From NCBI RefSeq assembly GCF_001190925.1, contig NZ_CP011072.1, positions 4,030,001-4,094,000 of the forward strand: a stretch of DNA of 64,000 nt, given 5' to 3'. Positions 21,280-30,671 of the stretch are shown here, piece after piece (position 1 is the stretch's first letter; each line of letters starts with the position of its first letter). The DNA comes from Azoarcus sp. CIB (GTDB taxonomy: Bacteria; Pseudomonadota; Gammaproteobacteria; Burkholderiales; Rhodocyclaceae). The notes under the pieces were generated by a model. That model was not told the DNA's origin, did no database searches, and saw nothing but the letters and a program-made list of their open reading frames with translations. Made by a program: the position numbers and the translations under genes.

Positions 21280-24200
21280 ATGTATTCAATCCGCACCTTT
21301 CTGACCGACTCGCGCACGCTCTCCTTTATCGGCGTCCTGGCCCTTGCGGCCTTCTTCATGCTGGGCGCCGAAACGCTGGAACTCGCATTGACATGGGCAG
21401 CGATCGCCTCGTGCGCCCTCCTCGCAATCTGGATCGCGGTGTGGGCGTGGCGGCGACGGCGGGCCGGTCTCGCCGCTTCCGCTCTCGAACGGATGCTCGA
21501 CCCGCGTACAGGCGATGGCGAAGGCCGGACGAAGGGAGAAATCGAAACCCTGCGCCAGCGCATGCAGGAAGCCATCCGCACGATCAAGACGTCGAAGCTC
21601 GGGCTGGTCTCCGGACGCGCCGCGCTGTATGAGCTGCCGTGGTACATCACGATCGGCAACCCGGCGGCAGGCAAGAGCACGGCCGTCGTCAATTCGGGCC
21701 TCACTTTCCCCCTCGGTGATGCGGCCGGCAGCGTCGTGCAGGGGCTCGGCGGGACGCGCAACTGCGACTGGTTCTTCACGACGGAAGGAATCCTCCTCGA
21801 CACGGCCGGCCGCTACTCCGTCCATGAAGAAGACCGCGAGGAATGGCTGGGCTTTCTCGACCTGTTGAGAAGAAATCGTCCGCTCGCGCCGATCAACGGG
21901 ATCATCGTCACGGCGAGCATCGGCGAGCTGCTCCGCAATCCCCCCGGCGTCGCAATTGCGCTCGCCAAGAACCTGCGACAGCGGGTTCAGGAACTCACCG
22001 AACGTCTGGAAGTGTTCGCGCCGATCTACGTGATGTTCTCGAAGGCCGATCTCATCGCGGGGTTCAACGAATTCTTTCAGGACGTGGACTGGAACGAGCG
22101 CGACCGCGTGTGGGGCGCCACGTTGCCCTACGAGACCAACGGAAGCAATGACGCCATAGGGCTGTTCGACCGCTACTTCGATGAACTGTACGAAGGGCTG
22201 CGCGAAATGAGCGTAGCGCAGATGTCGATTGCCCGCGGCGAGCGCATGGCGCCGGGGCTGCTCACCTTCCCGCTCGAGTTCGCGGCGATCAAGCCGGTCT
22301 TGCGATCCTTCATCGCCACGCTGTTCGAGGAAAACCCGTTCCAGTTCAAACCGATCTTCCGCGGCTTCTACATCACCTCGGCAATCCAGAGCGGAGAGAC
22401 GCCCAGCAGCTCCAGCGAGCGAGTGGAAAAGCGCTTCGGGCTTTCCGGCGACGGTCCGGCCGCAGCCCGGATCGCCTCGAACAACGGCTTCTTCCTGAAG
22501 GACCTCTTCTCCAAGGTGATCTTCGCCGACCGTAACCTGGTACGGCACTATGCCAGCAGGAAAAAGAAACGCCTGCATCACGCCACCTCGCTGGCCGCGG
22601 CTGCACTGCTGGGCCTTTCGCTGGCCGGCTGGAGCTGGTCATACGCAAACAATCGCAGCCTCGTCGAAAATGTCCGAGCCGACCTCGACCGGGCTGTCCG
22701 CCTTCAGGAAGATCGCATCGATCTGCAGTCACGGCTCGAAGCGCTCGAACTCCTTCAGGATCGCATTGCGCAACTGGAGCGTTTCGAAACGGAGCCCTCC
22801 CGGTCGCTCCGGCTCGGTCTCTTCCAGGGCAAGGAGGTGAAATCCAGATTGCTCGAAGAGTACTACCGGGGTATCACCGAAATCATGCTCCGTCCGGTCA
22901 GCGAAAGCATCGAAGGCTTCCTTGCCGCAGTCAATCGCAACTCGGGCCGTCTGCGACAGACCGACAGTGCCGACCGGGGGACATCCGGCAACACATCTCC
23001 GAACGGGCAGCCGTACAAGGAAGCCACACCGACCAACGTCGAGGACGCCTACAACGCCCTGAAAACCTATCTGATGCTGGGCGACAAGTCACACACCGAG
23101 GTCGGCCATCTCTCCGATCAGCTAAGCCGCTACTGGCGCACCTGGCTGGACGCCAATCGCGGTTCCATGCCGCGGGAACAGATGATGCGCAGCGCAGAGC
23201 GGATCATCAGTTTCCACCTACGGCACGCGAACGATCCCGGCTGGCCGACGATCGCGGGCAAGCTGTCCGTGATCGACGAAACGCGCGGAACGCTGCGCCA
23301 TGTGGTGCGCGGCATGCCCGCAATCGAACGCGTCTATGGGGACATCAAGGCGCGAGCGGCCACCCGATTCCCCCCGGTGACGGTAGCAAACCTCGCGGGC
23401 GCGGATGACACGGGTCTTGTCAGCGGCAGTCACGTGATATCCGGTGCATTTACCGCCGAAGCTTGGCGGAGCTATGTCGAAGTCGCCATCAAGAATGCGG
23501 CCACGGGAGAACTCCACAGTACGGATTGGGTCCTCGACACCAGCGCTAAGGACGACCTGTCCCTCGCCGGCAGCCCGGAGCAGATCCAGAAGACGCTCGT
23601 GGCGATGTACAAGAAGGAATACGTCCAGGAGTGGCAGAAGTTCGTCACCGGGATCGGCGTCAGCGGTTTCGACGGTTTCCCTGCCGCGGTGGCCGCAATG
23701 AATCGACTCGGCGACATAACCGCCTCCCCCTTGGGGAAACTGCTGCGCACCGTGCATGAGCAGACCGCTTGGGACAATCCGGGCGTAAGCCATGCCGTAG
23801 CCGCGCGCGCGCAGAAAGGCTTCATCGAGTGGTTCAAGCAGTCGATTCTGCGGATGTCGCCCGCTCCGGTCACTCTGGAAGTGTCCTCGACCTCGGCGAC
23901 GATCGCCAGCCCGATGGGAGCCATCGGCCAGGAATTCGTCGGCGTCGGTCGTCTGCTCGCGCGGCGGGACAACGGGGAATCGATCCTGGACCTCTACCTG
24001 CGCCGCCTCTCCGGACTGCGGACCCGTCTCAATCTCCTCGCCAACCAGGGTGACCCGGGCCCGGGCGCGGTCAAGCTGATGAGCGAAACGATCGAAGGCG
24101 GCAATTCGGAGCTCGCAGACACGCTGCGGTTCGTGGACGAGCAGATGCTGACGGGCATGCCCGACAACCAGCGCGAGGTGCTCCGCCCGCTGCTCGTGCG

Positions 24201-25050
24201 GCCCCTGCTGCAGACCTTCGCGGCCCTGATCGGCCCGGCCGAGCGGGAACTCGACAAGAGCTGGATTGCGAACGTGTATGAGCCGTTCGGGCGGCAGCTT
24301 GCCGGAAAATACCCGTTCGATGCCAAGTCGGGCATAGAAGCAACACCGGCCGAGATCGCGCAGATCTTTGGTCCGGAGGGCGCAATTTCGAAGTACGCGG
24401 CGACAAGCATCGGGCCGCTGATGGTGCGGCGCGGCGACTATATCGAACCAAGGACCTGGGGCGATCTCGGCATCCGCCTGCGTCCCGATTTCCTCGCCGC
24501 GTTCCCGGGCTGGGTCGCGCCGCTGGACGGCAGCAGCGCCACACAAGCCGCGGCGGTAGCGCAAACGAGCTTCAGAGTACTGCCGCTGCCGTCGCCGGGC
24601 ACGACCGAATACACGATTGAGATCGACGGACAAAGACTGCGCTACCGCAACGGGGCCGCCCAGTGGGCAACCTTCGTGTGGCCGAATCCGGCGGGAACCC
24701 CAGGCGCGCGAGTCATCGCAACGACCTTCGAAGGACAGGAACTCGAGGTCGCGAATTTCAGCGGGCGCTTCGGACTCGAAAAGCTGATCAACTCCGCCAC
24801 CCAAACCCGCAATGCCGACGGCTCCTTCAACCTCGCCTGGCAAGCGGGCGAAGTCTCGGTTCCGGTCACACTCAAGATCGTAAGCAGCCCGGACATGCAG
24901 ACGGGCAAGAGCGCCAGCGCCAAGGGCAGCCGCAATGCTCCCCTCCCCTCCAGCGTGGCCGGCGAGGCAGTAAAGGCACGCGCCGACGCCGAAACCGGAA
25001 GCCCGGCGACGCTCGCAGCCACGAATCAGGAACGGGGGAACCGGCCATGA
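21280..25050 (+). CDS. tssM: T6SS membrane complex protein TssM (IcmF)
   Basis: A 1256-residue inner membrane protein that, with TssJ and TssL, forms the T6SS trans-envelope complex. Two transmembrane helices (about 12-55) lead to a cytoplasmic NTPase-like domain with an intact Walker A motif GNPAAGKST near residue 126 and DTAGRY near 172. A third helix lies near 437-455 and is followed by the large periplasmic IcmF-related and C-terminal domains. Length fits the family. It begins three bases after the preceding gene and overlaps tagF by the ATGA junction. TssL and TssJ genes are not seen nearby. Confidence 0.96.
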   Translation: MYSIRTFLTDSRTLSFIGVLALAAFFMLGAETLELALTWAAIASCALLAIWIAVWAWRRRRAGLAASALERMLDPRTGDGEGRTKGEIETLRQRMQEAIRTIKTSKLGLVSGRAALYELPWYITIGNPAAGKSTAVVNSGLTFPLGDAAGSVVQGLGGTRNCDWFFTTEGILLDTAGRYSVHEEDREEWLGFLDLLRRNRPLAPINGIIVTASIGELLRNPPGVAIALAKNLRQRVQELTERLEVFAPIYVMFSKADLIAGFNEFFQDVDWNERDRVWGATLPYETNGSNDAIGLFDRYFDELYEGLREMSVAQMSIARGERMAPGLLTFPLEFAAIKPVLRSFIATLFEENPFQFKPIFRGFYITSAIQSGETPSSSSERVEKRFGLSGDGPAAARIASNNGFFLKDLFSKVIFADRNLVRHYASRKKKRLHHATSLAAAALLGLSLAGWSWSYANNRSLVENVRADLDRAVRLQEDRIDLQSRLEALELLQDRIAQLERFETEPSRSLRLGLFQGKEVKSRLLEEYYRGITEIMLRPVSESIEGFLAAVNRNSGRLRQTDSADRGTSGNTSPNGQPYKEATPTNVEDAYNALKTYLMLGDKSHTEVGHLSDQLSRYWRTWLDANRGSMPREQMMRSAERIISFHLRHANDPGWPTIAGKLSVIDETRGTLRHVVRGMPAIERVYGDIKARAATRFPPVTVANLAGADDTGLVSGSHVISGAFTAEAWRSYVEVAIKNAATGELHSTDWVLDTSAKDDLSLAGSPEQIQKTLVAMYKKEYVQEWQKFVTGIGVSGFDGFPAAVAAMNRLGDITASPLGKLLRTVHEQTAWDNPGVSHAVAARAQKGFIEWFKQSILRMSPAPVTLEVSSTSATIASPMGAIGQEFVGVGRLLARRDNGESILDLYLRRLSGLRTRLNLLANQGDPGPGAVKLMSETIEGGNSELADTLRFVDEQMLTGMPDNQREVLRPLLVRPLLQTFAALIGPAERELDKSWIANVYEPFGRQLAGKYPFDAKSGIEATPAEIAQIFGPEGAISKYAATSIGPLMVRRGDYIEPRTWGDLGIRLRPDFLAAFPGWVAPLDGSSATQAAAVAQTSFRVLPLPSPGTTEYTIEIDGQRLRYRNGAAQWATFVWPNPAGTPGARVIATTFEGQELEVANFSGRFGLEKLINSATQTRNADGSFNLAWQAGEVSVPVTLKIVSSPDMQTGKSASAKGSRNAPLPSSVAGEAVKARADAETGSPATLAATNQERGNRP

Positions 25051-26030
25051 GGGGCCCCACCATTCACGCCACCGGCTATTTCGGCAAGCTGCCCGCGCGC
25101 GGCGATTTTGTGAAGGGAGGCGGATCGGCGCAACTGATCGCGATGCTCGACCGCTGGATATCGGAAAGCATGAACCTGCTGTCGACCGATCCCCGTTGGC
25201 GCATTCCGTACGACAGCATGAGCCCAGTCCACTTCGCCTTTGTCGGCCCGCGCAGCCGCCTCTCGGTCGTCGGCCATCTCCAGCCGAGCCACGACGCATC
25301 CTCGCGACGCTTTCCCTTCCTCGTCGCATCGACCATCGAGTCGGAGGCCGGGCATGCCCACCCCGGGCCGCTGGCCCTGTCGTCCCTTTGGGAAAAGTTC
25401 GGGCACCTCGTCGGTCTTGCCCGAACCGCCGACGAACCGGCCTCCATGCTGCACGCGCTCGCGCGCATCGACTGCGCACAGGAACTCGCACACATGGCAC
25501 AACCGTCCGGCGCCGACGCGGTGCCCGATTCAATCACCATTGCGGACATCGACCGCCTGCTCGAGCACGATGGCCACGCCGGAAACGCGCGCCGCACCAT
25601 CTTGTCCCTCGGTGTGCTGCTGCGACCGCTGCTCGGCAGCAACAGACCGACGATCGAACGCGGCCTGCGCTTGCCCTTGCCGAGCGACGTCGGGCTGCGG
25701 GACGCGCTGGCACAAGTCTGGCTGAACGTCATCAGCGGTTTCCTTAGGAATACCCCTTGCGAACTCCAGCTGCTGCAGGCGTCGGTTGCCGGACGCAATA
25801 CGCTCGTTGTCGGATTCAACGGCGCGTCGCCACTGCCGCTCGTCAGCCTGATCTCGCCGGGGAGTGCGCCCGACGCCGTCGTGAGCCTCGAAGCCCCCGA
25901 ATGGATCGACACGCACCCCGACCTCGTCGGCGACTACGGAATCGCCAAGCTGTCGAGTTATCTCGCGCAGCCGGGGACGACCCTCGCCACAGCGCTCGCC
26001 ACCTTCAGGGAAGTATTTTTCGGAGAATGA
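25047..26030 (+). CDS. tagF: T6SS-associated protein TagF
   Basis: A 327-residue protein with the TagF (DUF2094) hallmark GYFGKLPARGDFVKGG at residues 9-24. TagF acts as a post-translational negative regulator of T6SS firing in Pseudomonas, binding Fha1. The ATG at 25047 overlaps the tssM stop (ATGA), and the gene's stop overlaps the next start in the same way, so all three genes are translationally coupled. A longer in-frame reading upstream runs inside tssM and is rejected. No fused PppA phosphatase domain is present, which some TagF proteins carry. Confidence 0.92.
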   Translation: MRGPTIHATGYFGKLPARGDFVKGGGSAQLIAMLDRWISESMNLLSTDPRWRIPYDSMSPVHFAFVGPRSRLSVVGHLQPSHDASSRRFPFLVASTIESEAGHAHPGPLALSSLWEKFGHLVGLARTADEPASMLHALARIDCAQELAHMAQPSGADAVPDSITIADIDRLLEHDGHAGNARRTILSLGVLLRPLLGSNRPTIERGLRLPLPSDVGLRDALAQVWLNVISGFLRNTPCELQLLQASVAGRNTLVVGFNGASPLPLVSLISPGSAPDAVVSLEAPEWIDTHPDLVGDYGIAKLSSYLAQPGTTLATALATFREVFFGE

Positions 26031-26809
26031 TCTTGAAACTCACTTCCGCACTCGCGGCGGGGCTGCTCTATGCTGCTGCAGGCATGGGCGCACAGCCCCA
26101 GCAAGCCTCTGCGCCGGACGGCATGGTGTACGTCACCGGAACGGTCCCCGACGAAAGCGCGCGCGTAGCCATCATTTCCCGCCTGCGCGACCTCTATGGG
26201 GCCGACAAGGTCGTCGACCGCCTCGATTCGGGGGGCGTCGTCGCCCCACCCGACTGGACCGGCCACGTTGTGAAGACGCTCGGCAACGGCATCCGCAACG
26301 TGCGCCAGGGGCAGCTCGAGGTTAACGGAACCCAGGTCACGATCAGCGGCAATGTCACCAACGAAGCCCGCCGGCAGCAAGTGGCCAGCGAAATTGCAAC
26401 TGCGCTCAACCCGACCTACACCGTGAATAACGGTCTGCGTGTACCTGCCGGCTCCCAAGCGCTGCTCGATCAGACGCTCGCGGATCGTGTGGTCGAGTTC
26501 GAAAGCGGATCCGCGATCCTGACGCCAACCGGCATTTCCATTCTTGACGAGATGGCGGCAGCCATTGCCAGGCTCGATCGCCCGCGCGTCGACATCATCG
26601 GGCATACGGACTCCACCGGAAACCGGATGGCCAACGTCGCACTGAGCCTCGCCCGAGCCGACGCGGTCAAGACCTATCTTGCCGGCAAGGGTATCCCGGC
26701 GGCAAGTCTGAGCGCGCTGGGTGCGGGACCGGACCGGCCGGTGACGCCGAACGACACGCCGGAAGGCCGCGCGCGCAATCGCCGAATAGAATTCCGGCTC
26801 GCCGAGTGA
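26027..26809 (+). CDS. Exported BON-like / OmpA-domain protein of the T6SS cluster
   Basis: A 260-residue envelope protein. It has a signal peptide (about 1-22), BON-like repeats (about 30-140; the phrases VTGTVPDESARVAIISRLRDLYG and VTISGNVTNEARRQQVASEI are typical), and a C-terminal OmpA peptidoglycan-binding domain with GHTDSTGNRMANVALSLARA and NRRIEFRL. It overlaps tagF by four bases, which ties it to the T6SS. The OmpA domain may anchor the secretion complex to the cell wall, as TagL does when TssL lacks such a domain. The N-terminal part shows no membrane helix beyond the signal. Confidence 0.84.
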   Translation: MILKLTSALAAGLLYAAAGMGAQPQQASAPDGMVYVTGTVPDESARVAIISRLRDLYGADKVVDRLDSGGVVAPPDWTGHVVKTLGNGIRNVRQGQLEVNGTQVTISGNVTNEARRQQVASEIATALNPTYTVNNGLRVPAGSQALLDQTLADRVVEFESGSAILTPTGISILDEMAAAIARLDRPRVDIIGHTDSTGNRMANVALSLARADAVKTYLAGKGIPAASLSALGAGPDRPVTPNDTPEGRARNRRIEFRLAE

Positions 26810-26824
26810 GCCCTGCCGGGCCGT

Positions 26825-27889
26825 TCAGCGTCCCGGCGGGGGCTGGGTCACGAGTCCGAGCAATTCCTCGACGTGGGAGAGCGCCCCGTCGTCCCTGACC
26901 ACAGTCCGCAGCCACTCGTGCAGCGACATCTCGCCCCAGCGTGCGGCCTTGTCGGCGAGATAGGCCACCGGGCTGTGGGGCTCGGTGCGCCGGAAGAAAT
27001 CCGCCACCTCACGTAGCTGCGCGATCGCATCGGCCCGCGTTGCGATCGACCCGGGGCTTGCTCCGCCCGGCGCGCGCTCGCCTCCTGCAGTCCGCCCGCT
27101 TTCCCCGGGTGAAACCGCGCGCAACTGCGAGGTCGGCGCAGGCACATCGCCACCGAAACGCCGCAAGGTGTCGCGCACCTCTATCAGGGCCTGGCGCGCG
27201 TCTTCGAAACCCGGGCCGTCCAGACCGAGCCTGGCATCCACGACCCGTTCGAGTTCGGCCAGTGCCAGGCGTGCTGCTTCCGCCTCCGCGGCAATACGGG
27301 CGAAAAAGTCGCGGGGCGTGTCCCGGCGTGCCGCCTCGAACTGGTCGAGCGTCACCGGCGCCGCACGCATGAGGAATTCCGCGTCCTGCGGATTACGCTC
27401 CAGGCTGGCCGCCAGATTGCGTGCGGATTCCAGGTCTGCCGTCGAGAAGCGCCCACGCGACGAATCGGTCACGGGCATATCGCGAATGATGCGGCGGGAC
27501 TGGGTCACTAGCCAGTCGAGATTGCCGGCACGCATCTCCTGGTCGCCATCGTCGGGAAGCGGATGGATCTCGTCCCAATACGACTCGCACAGTCCGGCCA
27601 CCAGCCGATAGCCGTCGGCAAGGCCGGAAAATCCGCGAGTCCTCGCCACGGCTTCGGTCAACCAGACGGCGACACGGACGTCCTTCGCTCGGGACGCCAA
27701 CGCATCCTCGCACAGACGCGCGACTCGCGCCCAGTCCGCCTCCTTCAGCGGTCTCACCCATTCGCCCTGACTCACCGAAGGGTCGTCGAAGCGGCGCGCC
27801 TCCTGGATCTCGTCGAAAAGCGCGGAAAAGGTGAGATCCTCGCCGCAGCGATTGCCGGCTAGCGGTCGAAGCAGTGCATCCAAATCCAT
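26825..27889 (-). CDS. tssA: T6SS baseplate/sheath assembly protein TssA
   Basis: A 354-residue protein with an N-terminal ImpA_N domain: GEDLTFSALFDEIQEARRFDDPS is followed by the W-rich ADWARVARLCEDAL. TssA proteins prime or cap the growing tail. The C-terminus EPHSPVAYLADKAARWGEMSLHEWLRTVV matches the short-type TssA tail. The gene is convergent with the OmpA-domain gene across only 15 bases, with a small GCCGGG/CCCGGC inverted repeat at the junction. It has its own promoter region upstream at 27890-27963 and is the only core T6SS gene besides tssM in the window. Confidence 0.9.
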   Translation of the reverse strand: MDLDALLRPLAGNRCGEDLTFSALFDEIQEARRFDDPSVSQGEWVRPLKEADWARVARLCEDALASRAKDVRVAVWLTEAVARTRGFSGLADGYRLVAGLCESYWDEIHPLPDDGDQEMRAGNLDWLVTQSRRIIRDMPVTDSSRGRFSTADLESARNLAASLERNPQDAEFLMRAAPVTLDQFEAARRDTPRDFFARIAAEAEAARLALAELERVVDARLGLDGPGFEDARQALIEVRDTLRRFGGDVPAPTSQLRAVSPGESGRTAGGERAPGGASPGSIATRADAIAQLREVADFFRRTEPHSPVAYLADKAARWGEMSLHEWLRTVVRDDGALSHVEELLGLVTQPPPGR

Positions 27890-27963
27890 GAGTGGTTCCG
27901 ATTGAGGTCAAACCGCCATTTTACATGACGAAGAAATAACCCCTACAGCATGCCAGAGCGTTT

Positions 27964-28347
27964 TCAGGCGTGCTGGATAAGCTCGATTTTGTAGCCGTCC
28001 GGATCCTCGACGAAGGCGATGACGGTCGTGCCGTGCTTCATCGGACCGGCCTCGCGCACCACCTTCCCGCCGCGCGCCCGGATCTCTTCGCACGCACGGT
28101 ACGCATCGAGAACCGCCAGCGCGATATGGCCGAAGGCATTGCCCATCTCGTAGGAATCGACGCCCCAGTTCCAGGTAAGCTCGATGACAGCCCCTTCGGA
28201 CTCGTCCTGGTAACCGACGAATGCCAGGGTGAACTTCCCCTCGGGGTAATCATGACGGCGCAGCAGCCGCATTCCGAGCACCTCGGTGTAGAACTTGATC
28301 GAACGATCGAGATCGCCGACACGCAGCATGGTGTGAAGCAGTTTCAT
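27964..28347 (-). CDS. gloA: Lactoylglutathione lyase (glyoxalase I)
   Basis: Converts the methylglyoxal-glutathione hemithioacetal to S-lactoylglutathione. The 127-residue protein has [23 protein letters not shown] at its start, the metal-binding His5 (family position), ELTWNW near 75, FGHIAL near 90, and [11 protein letters not shown] near the end. All four usual metal ligands, two His and two Glu, are present. It follows the YgjP-type peptidase gene by 14 bases and is the last gene of the ffh operon. Confidence 0.94.
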   Translation of the reverse strand: MKLLHTMLRVGDLDRSIKFYTEVLGMRLLRRHDYPEGKFTLAFVGYQDESEGAVIELTWNWGVDSYEMGNAFGHIALAVLDAYRACEEIRARGGKVVREAGPMKHGTTVIAFVEDPDGYKIELIQHA

Positions 28348-28361
28348 TTCGGCAGTCCTCT

Positions 28362-29135
28362 TCAGTCTTCGGCAATGAGCGTCGCATCCGCGCCATCGAT
28401 GACGGGCAACGCACGCCCGGCATCCCGCAGGCGCACGCGCGCGGACTTCCAGTCCGGATACAGCGCGGCCACCACGGCCCAGAAACGCGGCGAGTGATTC
28501 ATTTCCGCGAGATGCGCCACCTCGTGGGCAACGACGTAGTCGATGAGCGCCGGCGACAGATGGATCAGCCGCCAGTGCAATCGGATACCGCTGCGGCTGC
28601 TGCAACTCCCCCAGCGCGTGCGCGCCGACGACAGACGCACCGCAGGCACCGCATGACCGAGGCGGAAACAGAACTCCGCCACGCGCTCGCCGAACCACGG
28701 CAGGGCGCGAGCGCGCAGGGCACGAACGAGCGCCTTGCGGGCGCCGGGGCCGTCGGGTAACACGAGCTCTTCGACGCCGTCCGCACCGAGGCGCCAACGC
28801 GCTGAGCGGCCACTCTCCCCGAGGCGCACACGGCAAAACTCGCCCAGAAGCGGAAACAGGGCGCCATCCTCGACCGTCATCACGGCTGGCTGCACCCTTA
28901 CGGCAAGCTTCCCGAGCAGCCAGTCATGGTGGCTGCGGATGAAACGTTCGATCTCCGGCTGCGTCGCGGGCCAAGGCGCGGCGACACGGACGCCGCGATG
29001 ATCGACCAGCAGCGCGAAGCTGCGTCGCGGAGAACGCCGCAGCACGTATTCAAGATCCCGCTCGCCCAGACGGATCCGGCGGGATTCCTCGGTCGCCGGC
29101 CGTGGCTGACGCAACAGGCCCGCCAGTGTGCTCAC
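28362..29135 (-). CDS. YgjP-type zinc metallopeptidase (DUF45)
   Basis: A 257-residue protein with the zinc peptidase motif [16 protein letters not shown] near residue 205, which has HExxH plus a downstream His. It is preceded by [22 protein letters not shown], the classic DUF45/YgjP signature. The physiological substrate is unknown. The GTG at 29135 overlaps the upstream gene's TGA (GTGA), which favours it over an ATG at 29150; longer upstream reading is Arg-rich and not real. The gene belongs to the operon running from ffh to gloA. Confidence 0.86.
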   Translation of the reverse strand: MSTLAGLLRQPRPATEESRRIRLGERDLEYVLRRSPRRSFALLVDHRGVRVAAPWPATQPEIERFIRSHHDWLLGKLAVRVQPAVMTVEDGALFPLLGEFCRVRLGESGRSARWRLGADGVEELVLPDGPGARKALVRALRARALPWFGERVAEFCFRLGHAVPAVRLSSARTRWGSCSSRSGIRLHWRLIHLSPALIDYVVAHEVAHLAEMNHSPRFWAVVAALYPDWKSARVRLRDAGRALPVIDGADATLIAED

Positions 29136-29884
29136 ACCGTCTCCTGCCATGCGTATCCGCGCGCTCCGACCTCTGCGCGGATGCGCGCCATCGCCGCCGC
29201 CACGCTCGCCGCGGGGCCTTTCACGCCGAGCTCGATGGTCCGGACCTCCCCCGGCGCAGTCGGCACGCTCGGCAGGCTGAACAGCTCCAGATCGGGAAAC
29301 TCGGTCGACACGGACTCCATCAGATCGACCAGCTTCCCTTCCACCGCGTCCAGCACCGTGATCGCCGCTTCGGTGTAGTCGTCGGCATGGTGCAGGTGGC
29401 GAAACTGCGTATCGAGCACCCATTCGATCATCGGCCAGGCCATCACCGGGAACCCGGGCACGAAGTAATGCCCGCGGATCGAAAAGCCCGGCACCTGGTT
29501 ATACGGGTTCGGAATGATCGCACTGCCTTGCGGATAGGTGCCGAGTTCCAGGCGATGCGGCGTAATCTCGGCGCCGAACTTCTCGCGCAGGATCGCCTCG
29601 GCCTCGGGATGCAACGCGAGTTCCACGCCGAGCGCGGCCGCCCCGCACTGGCGCGTGCGGTCATCCGGCGTGGCGCCGATGCCGCCGAAACTGAACACGA
29701 CATCGCCAGAGGCGAAGCTTTCGCCCAGCGTCGCGACGAGCCGCTGTGCGTCGTCACCAACATAACGCGCCCAAGCAAGCCTGAGTCCGCGCGCCCCGAG
29801 CATCTCGATGAGCTTCGCCAGATGCTTGTCGTTGCGCCTGCCGGACAGGATCTCGTCGCCGATGATGATAGCGCCGAACGCCAT
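29132..29884 (-). CDS. CinA N-terminal / MoaB-like molybdopterin-binding domain protein
   Basis: A 250-residue protein with the MoCF-binding fold: IIIGDEILSGRRNDKHLA near residue 6 and FGGIGATPDDRTRQ near 70. It continues with VPGFPVMAWPMIEW, seen in the COG1058 part of CinA. The C-terminal deamidase domain of full CinA is absent. Such stand-alone forms are annotated as competence-damage inducible protein, though a role in nucleotide or ADP-ribose hydrolysis is suggested for relatives. It is three bases from the EI24 gene and overlaps the YgjP gene. Confidence 0.85.
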   Translation of the reverse strand: MAFGAIIIGDEILSGRRNDKHLAKLIEMLGARGLRLAWARYVGDDAQRLVATLGESFASGDVVFSFGGIGATPDDRTRQCGAAALGVELALHPEAEAILREKFGAEITPHRLELGTYPQGSAIIPNPYNQVPGFSIRGHYFVPGFPVMAWPMIEWVLDTQFRHLHHADDYTEAAITVLDAVEGKLVDLMESVSTEFPDLELFSLPSVPTAPGEVRTIELGVKGPAASVAAAMARIRAEVGARGYAWQETV

Positions 29885-29887
29885 CCC

Positions 29888-30658
29888 TTACTCCCGCGGC
29901 TGAGGCACGGGCAGGGCATCGAGGACGGTTACACCCCGTTCGATGCGCTCGCGCCGCAACGCCTCGAGCATGAAATGGACGAACGCGAGGCCGCAGAACG
30001 CGGGCGCCACGAGATTGACGAAGGGCACATAGGCAAGCAGTGCACAACCTCCTCCAAGCAGGAGCATGGACGTCCGCTGCACCCGCGGCAGCCGCTTGAG
30101 TTCCTCGCGGTCGGCATGCAGCATCAGCGCGTCATAACCGAACGCACGCTGGTTCAACCACGCGGTCAACACGACAGACGCGACCAGCCCCGCCCCGGGT
30201 ATCAGCCACAGCGGCAAAGAAACGACCATGCCGAGCAGGAACAGCAAGCCCGCGATGATCGCATTCCACGCACTGCCCAGGTTCGAGCCGCCGCGACGTA
30301 ATTCCAGCTCGCCATAATCCTTCAACGCCACCCGCTCGAGCATCAGCGGCAGCGCGAACACGGCCACCAGCAGGGCCGCGGTGACGTAGATCAGCGGCAG
30401 GAGCGCCAGCGCGAGGCCGATCTCGACGACGATCAGCGTCGCAGCCGCACCGATCTCGGACGTCGCGAGCCATTCGCCGACAAAAGCCCATCCCTGGATC
30501 CAGCTCACGATCGTCTCGACCAGCGTCGTCCATGACAGGACGGCAATCGTCATCCACACGGCCAGGGCAACCAGACTGGGCCACACGAGGTGGACGAACA
30601 CTCCCTTGCGCCCGAGACTGCGCAACGCCCGACCGAACGCAAGCAGGATCTCGCGCAT
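29888..30658 (-). CDS. EI24 / CysZ-like integral membrane protein
   Basis: A 256-residue inner membrane protein with several transmembrane segments, for example SLVALAVWMTIAVLSWTTLV near 28, LALALLPLIYVTAALLVAVF near 82, and AGLLFLLGMVVSLPLWLIPGAG near 135. The phrases GYDALMLHADR and LPRVQRTSMLLLGGGCALLAYVPFVNLVAP are typical of the EI24 (formerly DUF540) family, which includes the sulfate transporter CysZ. Whether this copy carries sulfate is unknown; the sulfate genes in the window lie 15 kb away. It follows ffh by 13 bases. Confidence 0.85.
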   Translation of the reverse strand: MREILLAFGRALRSLGRKGVFVHLVWPSLVALAVWMTIAVLSWTTLVETIVSWIQGWAFVGEWLATSEIGAAATLIVVEIGLALALLPLIYVTAALLVAVFALPLMLERVALKDYGELELRRGGSNLGSAWNAIIAGLLFLLGMVVSLPLWLIPGAGLVASVVLTAWLNQRAFGYDALMLHADREELKRLPRVQRTSMLLLGGGCALLAYVPFVNLVAPAFCGLAFVHFMLEALRRERIERGVTVLDALPVPQPRE

Positions 30659-30671
30659 CGCCCTTCTCCGC

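Noticed and set aside
24663-25046. Upstream extension of tagF to 24663
   Set aside because: It runs inside the tssM coding region. The family motif begins nine residues after the ATG at 25047, which overlaps the tssM stop.
28348-28836. Upstream extension of gloA and of the YgjP gene (to 29423)
   Set aside because: Both extensions overlap the neighbouring conserved genes and are Arg/Gly-rich without homology. Starts at 28347 and 29135 fit family lengths.
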